From NCBI RefSeq assembly GCF_014649915.1, contig NZ_BMTY01000036.1:1-42126 (forward strand): a DNA stretch of 42,126 nt, written 5' to 3'. Made by a program: the position numbers and the translations under genes. The notes under the pieces are model-generated. The model was not told the origin of the DNA and searched no databases. It saw nothing but the letters and a program-made list of their open reading frames with translations. This DNA comes from Streptomyces toxytricini (GTDB taxonomy: Bacteria; Actinomycetota; Actinomycetes; Streptomycetales; Streptomycetaceae). This document shows positions 33,551 to 42,126 of this stretch, piece by piece. How positions within the stretch are numbered: the first letter of the stretch is position 1; every line of letters starts with the position of its first letter.

Positions 33551-34135
33551 GTGAAGGAACAGAGCCCCTCCCCGACCGTCCGCGTGTTCATAGCCCTCGC
33601 CCCGCCCGACGACGCGAAGCAGGAGCTGGAGCGGGAGCTGGCGCCCGCGTACGCGGCGTACCCGCGCATGAGGTGGAACCGGATCGAGGACTGGCACATC
33701 ACCCTCGCGTTCCTGGGCGAGCTGCCGGCGGCGGTGGTTCCGCGGCTGCACGCACCGCTGGCCGGGCTGGCCGGGGCGCGTGAGCCGCTGCGGCTGGCGC
33801 TGGACGGCGGCGGGCACTTCGACGAGCGGGTGCTGTGGAGCGGGATCCGCGGGGACCTGGAGGGGCTCCACCTGTTGGCCGCCGATGTCCGGGCGGCGGT
33901 CAAGGAGTGCGGGATCGCCTTCGCGGACCGGCCGCTGCGGCCGCACCTGACGCTGGCCCGCGCCCGCCGCGACGACCTGACCAGCGTGGTGGGCGCCGCG
34001 GCGGGCCTGGCCGGGTTCGCCGGCCGGACCTGGCCGGCCGCGCGGCTGCACCTGGTGGGCAGCAACTTCGGGCGCGGCCCGGGCCCGATCCGCTACCGGG
34101 ACATCGAGTCGTGGGGGTTCGGCGGCGGATCGTGA
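33551..34135 (+). CDS. thpR: RNA 2',3'-cyclic phosphodiesterase (ThpR/LigT)
   Basis: A 194 aa 2H-phosphoesterase with both HxT motifs: His49-x-Thr51 (WHITLAFLG) and His132-x-Thr134 (RPHLTLAR). The family hydrolyses RNA 2',3'-cyclic phosphates or reversibly ligates 2'-5' RNA ends. GTG 33551 is preferred; TACGAA at 33539-33544 would be a -10 giving a nearly leaderless transcript. It is divergent from the NACHT gene (203 bases between), which may or may not be meaningful. It is convergent with the MFS gene. Confidence 0.9.
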   Translation: MKEQSPSPTVRVFIALAPPDDAKQELERELAPAYAAYPRMRWNRIEDWHITLAFLGELPAAVVPRLHAPLAGLAGAREPLRLALDGGGHFDERVLWSGIRGDLEGLHLLAADVRAAVKECGIAFADRPLRPHLTLARARRDDLTSVVGAAAGLAGFAGRTWPAARLHLVGSNFGRGPGPIRYRDIESWGFGGGS

Positions 34136-34177
34136 CGGCTGCGCCACGGCCGCCGCCTGCCCGGTGCGTGTACGGGG

Positions 34178-35467
34178 TCAGTCCGCGGCCGAGGGGGCGG
34201 TGCGGGCGAAGTGGCGGGACGTCGGGACGAGGGCGGCTGCGGCCGGTACGAGGAAGCAGGCGGCGGCGCACACCGCGAGGACGGGCGCGGTCCCGAACGC
34301 GCCGATGGCGGGGGCTATGAGGGCCAGGCCGACGGGGGCGAGGCCGTAGGAGACCAGGAAGTCCAGTGAGGAGACCCGGGCGAGCTTGTCGGGGGCGACC
34401 TCCCGCTGGGTGGCCGTGAACCACGGCACGTTGAACAGTTCGATGCCGATTCCGGCGACGGCGTACGCGGCGACGATGACGAGCGGGTGCACCGGCAGCA
34501 CCAGGCTGAGCGGGGCGGCGCCGTACGCGGCGAGCCCGGCGAGGGCCGCCCAGCCCTGGGCGCGCGGCCGCATGCGGGCGATGACGAGCGCCCCGGCGAG
34601 CGCGCCGAGGGTGTACGCGGTCGTGGCGGCGGCCAGCACCCACTCCGTGCCGTAGCGGTCGCGGCTGATCAGGGGCAGGGCGACGCTGGTGGCGGAGTAG
34701 CCGAGGGCGACGACGGCGACGAGGGCGCCCAGGCCGGCGAGGAACCATGGGTGGCGGCGCGCCTCGCGCAGGCCTTCGAGGAACTCGGCGCGGAACCCCG
34801 CGCGCGGGGCGGCCGGCCCGGCGTCGGGGTCCGCATCGGCGTCCGCGGGCGAAGCGGGGGCTGCGGTGCCGCGGCCCGGGACGAGCGCGGCCACGAGCCA
34901 CAGGACGCCGATGCCGAGCAGCAGCGTCGCGGTGTCGAGCCAGGCGGCGAGCAGTGCCGTCAGGGCGGGGCCGGCGAGGGTGGAGCTGCGGACGGCCAGG
35001 GTCATGGCGGCGTTGGCCTGTTGGCGGCGGGCGGGGTCGACGGTTTCGGCGGTGAGGGCCTGGAAGGCGGGCCGGCAGGCGCCCTGGCCGGCTCCGGCGA
35101 GGGCCGCGGCCGCGGTCATGAGGGCGAGGGAGCGGCCGAGTCCGGCGGCGAGGAGCGGCGCGGCGGCTGCCGCCGCGAGGCCGGACCAGAGGACGACGGA
35201 GCGGCGGGAGTGCCGGTCGGCGAGGACGCCGCCGACGGCGACGGCGAGGAGGAAGCCGACGGTGCGGGCGGCGAGGACGAGGCCGAGGCCGCCCGCGCCC
35301 AGGTCGCGGTGCAGGACGGCGAGCCCGAGGACGAAGGGCAGGGCCCAGGTCGCGAGCCCGGAGGCGGTGGTGCCGGCCCACAGGCGCAGGAAGGCGGGGT
35401 CGCGGAGGACCGAACGGGCCTGTGGGGCCGCGGAGTCGGCGGTGGTCGGCGCAGGTGTGGACGCCAC
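34178..35467 (-). CDS. MFS exporter, divergent from the metallophore-like operon
   Basis: A 429 aa major facilitator with 12 predicted helices, a long acidic loop (about 200-225, SPADADADPDAG) between helices 6 and 7 and the motif DRHSRRSVVLWSG after helix 2. It resembles the enterobactin-exporter/macrolide-efflux type of MFS proteins. Its promoter lies in the same 153-base region as the ABC operon promoter, which contains a Zur-type box. It is therefore the likely exporter of the small molecule made by that operon; this is inference. GTG 35467 has AAGGAG 9 bases upstream on the minus strand. Confidence 0.8.
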   Translation of the reverse strand: MASTPAPTTADSAAPQARSVLRDPAFLRLWAGTTASGLATWALPFVLGLAVLHRDLGAGGLGLVLAARTVGFLLAVAVGGVLADRHSRRSVVLWSGLAAAAAAPLLAAGLGRSLALMTAAAALAGAGQGACRPAFQALTAETVDPARRQQANAAMTLAVRSSTLAGPALTALLAAWLDTATLLLGIGVLWLVAALVPGRGTAAPASPADADADPDAGPAAPRAGFRAEFLEGLREARRHPWFLAGLGALVAVVALGYSATSVALPLISRDRYGTEWVLAAATTAYTLGALAGALVIARMRPRAQGWAALAGLAAYGAAPLSLVLPVHPLVIVAAYAVAGIGIELFNVPWFTATQREVAPDKLARVSSLDFLVSYGLAPVGLALIAPAIGAFGTAPVLAVCAAACFLVPAAAALVPTSRHFARTAPSAAD

Positions 35468-35524
35468 GGGTGGGTGCTCCTTGGGTGCGTGGGTGGCGGC
35501 GGGGAGGACCGCCCCCGGAATCGT

Positions 35525-35549
35525 TAATGGAAATGATTACCATTACAGT
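35525..35549. promoter_or_regulatory. Zur-type operator and overlapping promoter
   Basis: The core TGGAAATGATTACCA (35528-35542) matches the Zur consensus TGAAAATGATTTTCA at 12 of 15 positions (recalled consensus). With flanking bases (TAATGG...CCATTA, 35525-35545) it is a 21-base near-palindrome, the only strongly AT-rich patch nearby. TACAGT (35544-35549) would be the -10 for the operon at 35621, overlapping the box. On the minus strand TAACGA (35521-35526) could be the -10 for the MFS gene, also at its edge. One bound repressor could shut both arms. Confidence 0.75.
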
Positions 35550-35561
35550 ACCCTTCGAACG

Positions 35562-35585
35562 CGGCACCCCGCCCCGGCGGTGCCG
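35562..35585 (+). other. 5'-UTR stem-loop in the metallophore-like operon
   Basis: CGGCACC (35562-35568) pairs perfectly with GGTGCCG (35579-35585) around a 10-base loop, in the leader about 35 bases before the first ATG. It may only be an mRNA-stability structure; no riboswitch class is recognised. Confidence 0.4.
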
Positions 35586-35620
35586 AAGACATCCGTGCCC
35601 GCTTCCCGAACGGAATCCCC

Positions 35621-36646
35621 ATGCGCCATCCCGCCCGCCTCGGCCTCGTGTTCGCCCTCGCCCTGGCCACGGCCGGCTGCGCCGGCAGCACCACCGGCAC
35701 CCACGCCCCGTCCTCCGACCGCTCCCCGGCCGCGGCGGCCGCGATCACCAGCTGCGGCCGCGAACTCTCCCTCCCCAAGCCGCCCGAGCGCGCCGTCGCC
35801 CTGGACCAGGCGTCCACCGAGACCCTGCTCGAACTGGGCCTGCAGGACCGCATGGCCGGGACGGCCAACCTCAAGACGAAGATCCCGGCGCAGTACCAGG
35901 CCGCCTACGCCAAGGTCCCCGTCATCGCACCGAAGATCGCGACCGGCGAGCAACTGCGCGCCGCGACACCCGACTTCGCCGTCGCCGGCTCCGCCGACCT
36001 GTACACCGCGGACCGGGCGGGCACCCGCGAGGAGCTGGCCGCCCTGAAGGTCCCCGCGTTCGTCAGCGCCGTCGACTGCCCGCAGCAGAACCCGGCCGGC
36101 AGGACCGCCTTCGAACTCCTCTTCTCGGACTACGAGAACCTCGGCAGGGTCTTCGGCGTCGAGGAGCGGGCCGCCCGGCTCGCCGCCGACCAGCGCGCCG
36201 CGGTCGCCAAGGCCGCGGAGGCCGCCGCCGCACCGCACGGCGGCGCGGACCGGCCGACCGTCGTCTACCTGTACTCCGTCTTCAACGGGATGCCGTACGT
36301 GGCGGGCGGCAGCGGCCTGCCCAGCGAGATGAGCCGCATCGTCGGCGCGAAGAACGCCTTCGACGACGTGGCCGAGGACTGGCCGGAGGTCTCCTGGGAG
36401 GAAGTCGCCAAGCGCAACCCCGACTTCATCGTCATCGGCGACCTGTCCGAGCGCGGCCGCCCCGGTGACAGCGCCGCCGAGAAGCGCGCAGTGATGGCGG
36501 CGCACCCGGTCGTCTCCAAGCTGGCGGCGGTCCGCGACAACAGGATCATCGAGGTGCCGGGCATCGAACTCGACCCGTCGGTGCGCTCCGTGCACGCCCT
36601 CGGACTGATCGCCGCCGGGCTGAAGGACCACGGGCATGGCCACTGA
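35621..36646 (+). CDS. Metal/siderophore ABC transporter substrate-binding lipoprotein
   Basis: A 341 aa class III-type periplasmic-binding lipoprotein with lipobox LATAGC (Cys20). Early residues TSCGRELSLPKPPERAVALDQASTE match the FepB/FhuD-type fold, and a two-lobe structure is expected. The C-terminus is GHGH, which could bind metal. First gene of a Zur-box-preceded operon; its stop overlaps the permease by 11 bases. The ligand is probably a metal-chelator complex, but the type cannot be read from sequence. ATG 35621 has only a weak ribosome binding site. Confidence 0.88.
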   Translation: MRHPARLGLVFALALATAGCAGSTTGTHAPSSDRSPAAAAAITSCGRELSLPKPPERAVALDQASTETLLELGLQDRMAGTANLKTKIPAQYQAAYAKVPVIAPKIATGEQLRAATPDFAVAGSADLYTADRAGTREELAALKVPAFVSAVDCPQQNPAGRTAFELLFSDYENLGRVFGVEERAARLAADQRAAVAKAAEAAAAPHGGADRPTVVYLYSVFNGMPYVAGGSGLPSEMSRIVGAKNAFDDVAEDWPEVSWEEVAKRNPDFIVIGDLSERGRPGDSAAEKRAVMAAHPVVSKLAAVRDNRIIEVPGIELDPSVRSVHALGLIAAGLKDHGHGH

Positions 36647-37762
36647 GCAGGCTGCCGCCGGCCACTCGGCGGACCTCCTGCTGCCCCCACCCGCCGCATC
36701 CGGGTCGCGGCCTGCCGCGGGAGACGCCGGCGGGCCGCCCGATACCGGAGGAGCCGGGGCGGTGCGCGCCGCCGCCTTCGCGCTGCTCGGGGCCGGAGTG
36801 CTCGCCGCGTCCGTCGCCGCGGCCGTCCGCATCGGCACCGCCGACGTCGGCTGGACGGACGTCGCCCGCGCCTTCGGCGGTCGCCTCGGCCTGCCGGTCG
36901 AGCCGCTGCCGCCGCTGCTCGACTCGCTCGTCTGGGACCTGCGGCTGCCGCGCGTCCTGATGGCCGCCCTGGTGGGCGCCTCCTTGGCCGTATGCGGCGC
37001 GGTGCTGCAGGCGGTCACGCGGAACGCGCTCGCCGACCCGTACCTGCTCGGCGTCTCCTCCGGCGCCTCCACCGGGGCCGTCACCGTCGTCGTCCTCGGG
37101 ATCGGATCGCACGCGCTGGGCGTCACCGGCGGTGCCCTCGTCGGCGCGCTGGTGTCGTTCGCGCTGCTCCTGCTGCTCTTGCGGCGCACCGGGCTGGACT
37201 CGTCGCGCATCGTCCTGACCGGGGTCGTCGTCGGCCAGCTGTTCACCGCGCTGACCTCGCTCGTCCTGATGGCCTCGGCGGACGCCGACACCACGCGGGC
37301 CGTCACCCACTGGCTGCTGGGCTCGATGGCGCCCGCCCGCTGGAACACCGTCGCCGTCTGCGCCGCCGTCACCCCCCTGGGCCTGGCCGCGGCCTGGCTC
37401 TGCTCCACCGCCCTGGACGGGCTGGCCTTCGGCAGCGACACCGCGGCCTCCCTGGGCATCGGCGTACGACACACCCGGCTGCTGCTGCTCGTCGTCACGG
37501 CCGTGCTGACCGCGGTGGCGGTCGCCACGGTCGGCGCCATCGGCTTCGCCGGGCTGATCGTCCCGCACGGGGTGCGGTTCCTCGTCGGGCCGCTGCACCG
37601 GGTGCTGCTGCCGTGCACGGCGCTCGCCGGGGCGGTGTTCCTGGTGTGGACGGACGCCCTCGCCCGGGCCGCGTTCGCGCCGCGCGAGGTCCCCGTCGGC
37701 GTGGTGACCGCGCTGCTGGGCGTCCCGCTGTTCCTCCTCGTCCTGCGCCGGCGGGGTGAGCT

Positions 37763-37766
<4 letters not shown>
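36636..37766 (+). CDS. FecCD-family ABC transporter permease
   Basis: A 376 aa permease with about nine to ten membrane segments after a Pro/Ala-rich N-terminus (about 1-40). The FecCD signatures are RLPRVLMAALVGASLAVCGA, NPLADP-like NALADPYLLGVSSGA and the coupling region GAIGFAGLIVPHGVR. As in related uptake systems, it would work as a homodimer with two ATPase subunits. It starts inside the SBP gene and overlaps the ATPase by four bases (GTGA). Confidence 0.93.
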
Positions 37767-38584
<818 letters not shown>

Positions 38585-38606
38585 AGACAAGGAACCCGAG
38601 GAACCC

Positions 38607-39464
38607 ATGACCCGTATCGACACCGTCCAGCCCGCCGACTCCGTCCACTCCGTGGACGCGCTCGCCGAGGCGGTCCTCGCGGGCGGGCACGGCCCGCTCC
38701 CGAGCGACCTCACCGCCACCAGCGTGTTCTGGATCCACCACGGCACCCGGCTCGCCGGGGGCGACACCACCTACCTCAACCAGTACGTCCTCGTCCGGGT
38801 CGGCGGGGCCTTCGGCGGGTGCGCCTTCGAGGCCGGGGAGATCGACCCGTCGCTGTGCCGCGAACACTCCGGCGCGCCCCTCGACGTACTGCTGCGCGAG
38901 GCGCCGCGCCCGCTGCGGATCGCCGCCCTCGACGCCTACCTGGCCGGGGCGGACCCGCACCGGGCTGCGGCGGCGGCCGGGCGGGCCGAGCCGGTGGTCC
39001 TGCCGGCCGGCGCGCCGGAGGTCAGGGCAGCCGCCCGGGACGCTGCGATAGCGGGGCTGCTGGACATCGCCCCTGGGGCCCGCGTCGGCCTCATCGGCGT
39101 CGTCAACCCGCTCGTCGCCGCCATCCGCGAGCGCGGCGGCGTACCGGTGCCCTGCGACTTCAACCTGAAGGCCACCCAGTGGGGCGATCCCGTCACCTCC
39201 GACATGCACGAGGTGCTGGACCGCGCCGACGCGGTCGTCTGCACCGGGATGACCCTCGGGAACGGCTCGTTCGACACCGTGCTGCGGCGCTGCCGCGACC
39301 GCGGCATCCCGCTGGTCGTCTACGCGCAGAGCGGCAGCGCCGTCGCCCGCGCCTTCCTCGGCTCGGGCGTCACCGCCCTGTCCGCCGAACCCTTCCCCTT
39401 CTCCCAGTTCAGCGGCGAGGAGACCCTCCTCTACCGCTACCGTGCGGCGGTGGGCGGCGCGTGA
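38607..39464 (+). CDS. DUF364-like protein (putative heavy-metal chelation domain)
   Basis: A 285 aa protein. The N-terminal half (about 15-130) contains TSVFWIHHGTRLAGGD and FGGCAFEAGEIDPSLC. The C-terminal half (about 140-270) is Rossmann-like with GVVNPLVAAIRERGG and CTGMTLGNGSFDTVLRR. It resembles DUF364, annotated as putative heavy-metal chelation. Its biochemical activity is unknown. ATG 38607 has GAGGA upstream; GTG 38571 in frame is less likely. Its stop overlaps the next gene (GTGA). In this operon it may handle the metal or the precursor of a chelator. Confidence 0.7.
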   Translation: MTRIDTVQPADSVHSVDALAEAVLAGGHGPLPSDLTATSVFWIHHGTRLAGGDTTYLNQYVLVRVGGAFGGCAFEAGEIDPSLCREHSGAPLDVLLREAPRPLRIAALDAYLAGADPHRAAAAAGRAEPVVLPAGAPEVRAAARDAAIAGLLDIAPGARVGLIGVVNPLVAAIRERGGVPVPCDFNLKATQWGDPVTSDMHEVLDRADAVVCTGMTLGNGSFDTVLRRCRDRGIPLVVYAQSGSAVARAFLGSGVTALSAEPFPFSQFSGEETLLYRYRAAVGGA

Positions 39465-40474
39465 CCCCCCGCACCACCGGAACCACCGGGCGCGGGCAGG
39501 CCCCCTGCCACCACGGCGAGATCCTGCAGGGTGTCTTCCGCGACGGCGCGGGCCGCCCGTGCCCGGGGCTCGTCACCCTGCCCATGGCCGGGCCCGGGAG
39601 CAGCGCCGTCTTCACGATCCGGCCCGGGACGGACCCGCAGGCGCTCACGGTCGCCCCCGCGGCGCGCACCAAGGCCGCGCGGGCCGCCGCGCTCGCGGTG
39701 GCGGAGTGCGCCCGGCGGTCCGGACTGCCGCCCAGTGGCGGCGAGTTGCTGCTGGCGGGCGACATCCCGGTGGGCCTCGGCATGGGCAGCTCCACCAGTG
39801 ACGTGATCGCCGCCGTGCGCGCGGTCGCGGACGCGTACGGGGTGCGGCTGCCGACCGGGGCGGTCGCCCGGATCACGGTACGGGCGGAGCTGGCCTGCGA
39901 CCCGCTGATGCTGGACGGGCGGCCGGTGCTGTTCGCGCAGCGCGAGGGCCGCGTCCTCGAAGTCCTCGGCGCGGCCCTGCCGCCGCTGCTCGTCGTCGGC
40001 TGCGACCTGGGCGGAGGTGCGCCCGTGGACACCCTGGCCCTGCCCGTGCGGGAGGCCGGCGAGGCCGACGTACGGGCCTGGGAGCGGCTGCGCGCCCTGC
40101 TGCGCCGGGCGGTGGCCGCACAGGACGCGCGGCTGCTCGGGGCGGTCGCCACCGCCAGCGCCCGGCGCGGCCAGCGGGTGCTCGGGCACCCGGAGTTCGA
40201 GGCGCTGGCCGCGGTGGCCCGCCGGGTCGGGGCGGTCGGCGTGCAGATCGCGCACAGCGGGGCCGTGGCCGGCGTGCTGTTCGACGCCGCCCGGGCGGCG
40301 GCGCCGGGGCTGCCGTACCAGGTGCGCGGCTGCCTGGAGGCCCTGGACGCCCACGGCATCCCCGCAGCCCGGGTCTTCGCCACCCCCGGCGTGCGCGTCC
40401 GCGCGTACACCCCCATATCCCCTTCCCACCCTGCCGAGGAGCTGCTGTGGACCAGCACATCGCGGAGTCGATAG
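39461..40474 (+). CDS. GHMP kinase, PduX-like (predicted amino-acid kinase)
   Basis: A 337 aa GHMP-superfamily kinase. The second motif is PVGLGMGSSTS (103-113), the ATP-binding loop. The N-terminal CHHGEILQG (16-24) recalls the CxGEL(I)QG start of PduX, the L-threonine kinase of cobalamin synthesis. In this operon with a PLP synthase and no cobalamin genes, it may phosphorylate free serine or threonine to make an O-phospho-amino acid. That substrate is inference. GTG 39461 overlaps the DUF364 stop. It overlaps the next gene by 28 bases. Confidence 0.75.
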   Translation: MTPRTTGTTGRGQAPCHHGEILQGVFRDGAGRPCPGLVTLPMAGPGSSAVFTIRPGTDPQALTVAPAARTKAARAAALAVAECARRSGLPPSGGELLLAGDIPVGLGMGSSTSDVIAAVRAVADAYGVRLPTGAVARITVRAELACDPLMLDGRPVLFAQREGRVLEVLGAALPPLLVVGCDLGGGAPVDTLALPVREAGEADVRAWERLRALLRRAVAAQDARLLGAVATASARRGQRVLGHPEFEALAAVARRVGAVGVQIAHSGAVAGVLFDAARAAAPGLPYQVRGCLEALDAHGIPAARVFATPGVRVRAYTPISPSHPAEELLWTSTSRSR

Positions 40475-41490
40475 GCCGCCCGGACCTGATACGGCTGGAG
40501 GACCGGCTCGTCTGCCTCCGCTTCGAGACGATGAAGGCGGTGTCCGCGCTCGCGGCGGTCCGCCACCTGCTCGACACCGGGGCGGTGCGCCCCGGGGACA
40601 CCCTCCTGGACAGCTCCAGCGGCATCTACGCGTACGCGCTCGCGCTGGCCTGCCACCGGTACGGCATGCGCTGCCACATCGTCGGCTCGACGACCGTGGA
40701 CCACACGCTCCGCACCCAGCTGGCGGTGCTGGGGGCGACGCTGGAGCAGATGGAGCCGTGCAGCGACCTGCGGCTGGACCAGAAGCGGCGGGTGGAGCGG
40801 ATCCACGAGATCCTCGCCGAGCACCCCGAGTACCACTGGATGCGCCAGTACCACGACGACGTGCACTACGCCGGCTACCGCGCGGTCGCCGACCGGATCC
40901 GGGCGGAGACGGGCGCGGACGGTCTCACCGTCGTCGGCGGGGTGGGGTCGGGGGCGTCGACCGGGGCCCTCGCCCGCTACCTGCGCGAGGCGGGCGGCGA
41001 CGTCGAGCTGGTGGGCGTGCAGCCGTACGGCAGCGTCACCTTCGGCGCCGGGCACGTCGCGGACCCTGAGATCATCATCGCCGGGATCGGCAGCTCCATC
41101 CCCTTCGGGAACGTCGCGCACGAGCAGTACGACACCGTGCACTGGATCTCCTTCGAGGCGGCCCGGGCAGGCAGCGTCGACCTGCTGCGCCGGCACGCCG
41201 TGTTCGCGGGGCTGTCGGCGGGCGCCGGCTATCTGGCGGCACGCCACGAGCGGGACCGCGCGCCGCGGCGCACGGTGCTGTTCGTCGCCGCCGACACCGG
41301 GCACCGCTACGTCGACACGGTGTACGCCGGACACCGGGAGGCGCTCCCGGTCTCGTCGCTCGCACCGCGCGAGGTCGCGGACCGCGGCGAACTCGCCCTG
41401 CCGTGGTCGCGGATGGCGTGGAACCGCGCCCCGGCGCCGGGCGAGGCCCGCGTACCGCGCGCCGGCGGGCGGCTGACGCAGACGACCTGA
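40447..41490 (+). CDS. PLP-dependent cysteine-synthase-fold enzyme (divergent)
   Basis: A 347 aa fold-type II PLP enzyme. The PLP lysine is likely Lys30 (FETMKAVSALAAV, aligned to the SVKDR region). The substrate loop is SSSGIYAYALA instead of the usual TSGNTG, and the phosphate-binding loop is GGVGSGASTG. The C-terminus has FVAADTGHRYVDTVYAG. The changed loops argue against ordinary cysteine synthase and fit specialised relatives such as SbnA, which joins O-phosphoserine with an amino acid. Last gene of the operon; a hairpin (41518-41544) follows. Confidence 0.78.
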   Translation: MDQHIAESIGRPDLIRLEDRLVCLRFETMKAVSALAAVRHLLDTGAVRPGDTLLDSSSGIYAYALALACHRYGMRCHIVGSTTVDHTLRTQLAVLGATLEQMEPCSDLRLDQKRRVERIHEILAEHPEYHWMRQYHDDVHYAGYRAVADRIRAETGADGLTVVGGVGSGASTGALARYLREAGGDVELVGVQPYGSVTFGAGHVADPEIIIAGIGSSIPFGNVAHEQYDTVHWISFEAARAGSVDLLRRHAVFAGLSAGAGYLAARHERDRAPRRTVLFVAADTGHRYVDTVYAGHREALPVSSLAPREVADRGELALPWSRMAWNRAPAPGEARVPRAGGRLTQTT

Positions 41491-41517
41491 CGGTACGACG
41501 GCCCCGGCCGGCCGCGC

Positions 41518-41544
41518 GCCGCCCCGTGCCGGGGTCGGGGCGGC
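41518..41544. terminator. Terminator after the metallophore-like operon
   Basis: GCCGCCCCG (41518-41526) pairs perfectly with CGGGGCGGC (41536-41544) around a 9-base loop, between the operon and a convergent SH3-type gene. Confidence 0.7.
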
Positions 41545-41574
41545 CGGCGGCGCGGGGCGGGGGCGGGGCGCTGG

Positions 41575-41847
41575 TCAGCCGGTCGGCTGGGCGGGTTCCA
41601 CGTCCTTCGACAGGGGCACCTGGCCGGTGTTGTCGACGTGCCGGGCGGCGACCCACACCGGCTTGTCGCGCAGCAGGTACCAGATGGTGTTGCCGTCGAT
41701 GTCCTGGGCGTGGACCTTGCTCTTGAGGCCGATCTCGGCGCCGTGGGCGAGGGTGCCCGTGATGGCGGAGTCGGTGCTGGGGTACTTGCGCAGGTTGACG
41801 CCGATGCTGCTGACGACGGTGCCGAAGGGCTGCTGCGGACTGGGCAT
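41575..41847 (-). CDS. Small SH3-like domain protein
   Basis: A 90 aa protein with a bacterial SH3-type core: VSSIGVNLRKYPSTDSAITG, then GTLAHGAEIGLKSKVHAQD and IWYLLRDKPVWVAARHV. It has no signal peptide, so it is probably cytosolic or non-classically exported. Such domains often bind peptides or cell-wall material. ATG 41847 follows GGAGGAACAG. The frame upstream to 41919 is not supported. Only a pyrimidine-poor, GC-rich stretch lies between it and the right end. Confidence 0.72.
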   Translation of the reverse strand: MPSPQQPFGTVVSSIGVNLRKYPSTDSAITGTLAHGAEIGLKSKVHAQDIDGNTIWYLLRDKPVWVAARHVDNTGQVPLSKDVEPAQPTG

Positions 41848-42051
41848 CTGTTCCTCCGTGGAATGGGGCCGGTGGAGCGGCGGTCGCTCCGCCCGGGGTC
41901 CGGGGCGGTCGGACCGCACCCTAGGCGGCGGCGCGGCGCGGCGGACGGAGGCGGGCGGGCGCCTGCGGCAGGCGGCTGCCCTCGACCGCTCCGGAGGGCG
42001 AACCCGGCCCGCCGGTCCGGGGACCGCCCGGCGCGCCGCCCGCGGGGCGGC

Positions 42052-42126
42052 CTAGGGCCTGTCGTCAAACTCCCGTCGTCGCCCGGAGGGCGGCCCCGCG
42101 GCGTTTGGTGCGTGCTCTCGGCGTGC
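42052..42126 (-). mobile_element. Possible end of an insertion sequence (truncated transposase tail)
   Basis: On the minus strand an open frame entering from the right edge ends at 42052 in GREFDDRP followed by TAG, and the DNA reads GTTTGACGACAGGCCCTAG. The sequence CTAG followed by an 11-14-base candidate terminal repeat (GGCCTGTCGTCAAA on the plus strand, 42056-42069, one G offset) is the kind of edge seen for Streptomyces insertion sequences of the IS630/IS5 type. The element itself lies outside the window, so this is weak. Confidence 0.3.

Noticed and set aside
33348..34135. Reading thpR as the RNA effector of the NACHT protein
   Set aside because: The genes are divergent, and thpR is a widespread housekeeping gene; adjacency alone is insufficient.
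39461..41490. Cobalamin-pathway assignment of the PduX-like kinase
   Set aside because: No cobalamin genes or cobalamin riboswitch are present, and the upstream box is Zur-like; it stays only as an alternative.

Overview
The window is a 42 kb piece of a high-GC actinomycete chromosome, almost certainly Streptomyces or a close relative. The signs are overall GC above 70%, GTG starts, GTGA/ATGA start-stop overlaps, U-tract-free hairpin terminators, several stand-alone HATPase/STAS/SpoIIE partner-switch proteins, and a DUF4235 / F420-dependent LLM enzyme / P450 / KatG gene mix. I see no tRNA, rRNA, riboswitch or CRISPR array. All names rest on motif recognition; no database search was run.

Layout. 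1-5.8 kb: a C-rich leader with a strong G-quadruplex motif, a SixA-like phosphatase, a STAS/HATPase regulatory pair, an AraC regulator, a His-rich DUF4396 membrane protein behind a perfect CsoR-type palindrome, and two methyltransferase-type genes. 5.8-13.3 kb: a Fur-family repressor divergent from katG, a large PAS-PAS-GAF-SpoIIE-HATPase phosphatase, a small lipoprotein and an AI-2E-family membrane protein. 13.4-18.7 kb: small stress/housekeeping genes, a divergent MarR-SDR pair with a GTGTGCAC-rich operator, and an NAD-dependent epimerase. 18.9-24.5 kb: a CYP152 peroxygenase with OleT-like active-site residues, a UdgX uracil-DNA glycosylase, a Rieske-DUF2231 fusion, an anti-sigma-type ATPase, a DUF4235 protein and an F420-type LLM oxidoreductase. 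24.6-30.2 kb: a CLC-type channel and its overlapping membrane partner, a Ser/Gly-rich secreted protein, and a transmembrane Ser/Thr kinase translationally coupled to a membrane protein that may carry a related outer domain. 30.2-33.3 kb: a 1034-residue NACHT NTPase resembling bacterial NLR-like conflict proteins. 33.5-42.1 kb: a 2'-5' RNA ligase-like phosphodiesterase, then the most interesting locus.

That locus (34.2-41.5 kb) is an MFS exporter divergent from six tightly overlapping genes: a metal/siderophore-type binding lipoprotein, a FecCD permease, an ABC ATPase, a DUF364 (putative heavy-metal chelation) protein, a PduX-like GHMP kinase and a divergent cysteine-synthase-fold PLP enzyme. 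The only intergenic region between the two arms holds a good Zur-type box overlapping a likely -10. I read this as a zinc-repressed locus making, exporting and re-importing a small amino-acid-derived metallophore through an O-phospho-amino-acid intermediate. That function is inference, not demonstrated.

Convergent gene pairs are separated by strong perfect hairpins (8724-8765, 13338-13389, 27039-27086, 41518-41544). The right edge may be the end of an insertion sequence.
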